Shown here piece after piece: positions 4,836 to 5,169 of a stretch of 5,169 nt of DNA. The position numbers and the translations under genes were made by a program. Position 1 is the first letter of the stretch. The number at the start of each line of letters is the position of its first letter. The notes below the pieces were generated by a model, which did not search any database, had not been told where the DNA came from, and saw only the letters and a list, made by a program, of their open reading frames with translations. The stretch is from an uncultured Desulfotignum sp. (GTDB taxonomy: Bacteria; Desulfobacterota; Desulfobacteria; Desulfobacterales; Desulfobacteraceae): contig CALGAJ010000403.1 in assembly GCA_937951975.1 (NCBI GenBank), forward strand, positions 1 to 5,169, given 5' to 3'.

Positions 4836-5169
4836 ATGCTTGCAATTATCGGCGGTACCGGACTTTATCAAATACAAGAACTTGAAACCATTGAAACGCT
4901 GCAGACCGACACCCCGTTCGGCCCTCCTTCCGCACCGATCGTAAAGGCTGCGTACCGGAACTCGGAACTGCTGTTTCTCCCCCGGCACGGCAGCAATCAT
5001 GACCGGCTGCCCCATGAAATCAATTACCCGGCCAATATTTTTGCGCTCAAAAAACAGGGGGCCACCCGGATCATCAGTGTGTCCGCCACCGGAAGCCTGA
5101 AAGAAGACATCCATCCCGGGGATATTGTTCTTCCTTCCCAGTATTTCGACTGGACTCGGGGCAGACGTC
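4836..5169 (+). CDS. mtnP: S-methyl-5'-thioadenosine phosphorylase / purine nucleoside phosphorylase family, 3'-partial
   Basis: The first 111 codons of a nucleoside phosphorylase of the MTAP/PNP-2 family, cytosolic enzymes that split methylthioadenosine (or related 6-oxo or 6-amino purine nucleosides) with phosphate. ATG 4836 has GAGGAA at 4821-4826, 9 nt upstream. Visible family motifs are IGGTGLY (5-11), DTPFG (25-29), the phosphate-site RHGSNH (50-55), NYPANIFALK (63-72) and SATGSL (83-88). The gene runs off the right edge, so the base-specificity residues near the C-terminus cannot be read. MTA, methylthioinosine and 5'-deoxyadenosine specificity are therefore not separable. It lies 188 nt after the maturase and is probably its own transcription unit. 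Radical SAM enzymes release 5'-deoxyadenosine, which some MTAP-family enzymes can process, but a functional link is only a guess. Confidence 0.88.
   Translation, partial: MLAIIGGTGLYQIQELETIETLQTDTPFGPPSAPIVKAAYRNSELLFLPRHGSNHDRLPHEINYPANIFALKKQGATRIISVSATGSLKEDIHPGDIVLPSQYFDWTRGRR

Noticed and set aside
4645..4944. Possible Sec read-through of the maturase stop (TGA 4645, TGA 4651), with a GC hairpin at 4666-4681 at SECIS-like distance
   Set aside because: The open frame after the two TGAs is not protein-like, enters the T-rich spacer and overlaps the phosphorylase start in another frame. The hairpin is better explained as a terminator part or chance.

Overview
The window looks like chromosome from an anaerobic, selenocysteine-using bacterium, most likely a sulfate-reducing desulfobacterium (Desulfobacterales-like). 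The reasons are a ferredoxin-dependent 2-oxoacid oxidoreductase, high-GC coding style, and a selenocysteine-containing RiPP precursor next to its radical SAM enzyme. The taxon is inferred from gene content. All genes read on the + strand.

Left part (1-2567). A 2-oxoacid:ferredoxin oxidoreductase alpha subunit lacks its N-terminal region at the window edge. It overlaps a complete second gene (970-2259) that joins the TPP/[4Fe-4S] beta subunit to a gamma-type domain in one chain. Immediately after comes a major-facilitator transporter remnant (2263-2567): the first transmembrane region is joined, in a different frame, to the extreme C-terminus, with the middle of the gene gone.

Centre (2568-4647). 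This is the most interesting part. A promoter-like stretch and a strong ribosome binding site precede a small gene that ordinary gene calling would miss or cut to 34 codons. Read through three in-frame TGA codons it gives a 110-residue peptide (2703-3035) with a signal-like leader, a Lys/Glu/Gln-rich body and three copies of a Ser-Gly-Sec-Gly motif. Each TGA is followed, after 17, 20 and 21 nt, by the 5-nt loop of a perfect-stem hairpin of bacterial SECIS type. The adjoining gene (3049-4647) is a radical SAM/SPASM peptide maturase. The pair matches what I know as the SbtA/SbtM (selenobiotic, thio(seleno)oxazole RiPP) type of system, for which I know of no established product. The third SECIS-like hairpin lies beyond the peptide stop codon: its loop is the maturase Shine-Dalgarno and its 3' arm contains the maturase ATG, so selenocysteine decoding and maturase translation are probably coupled.

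Right part (4648-5169). A 188-nt spacer holds a small GC hairpin, an exact 10-bp tandem duplication and a weak promoter candidate. It is followed by the first 111 codons of an MTA-phosphorylase-family (purine nucleoside phosphorylase) gene running off the window.
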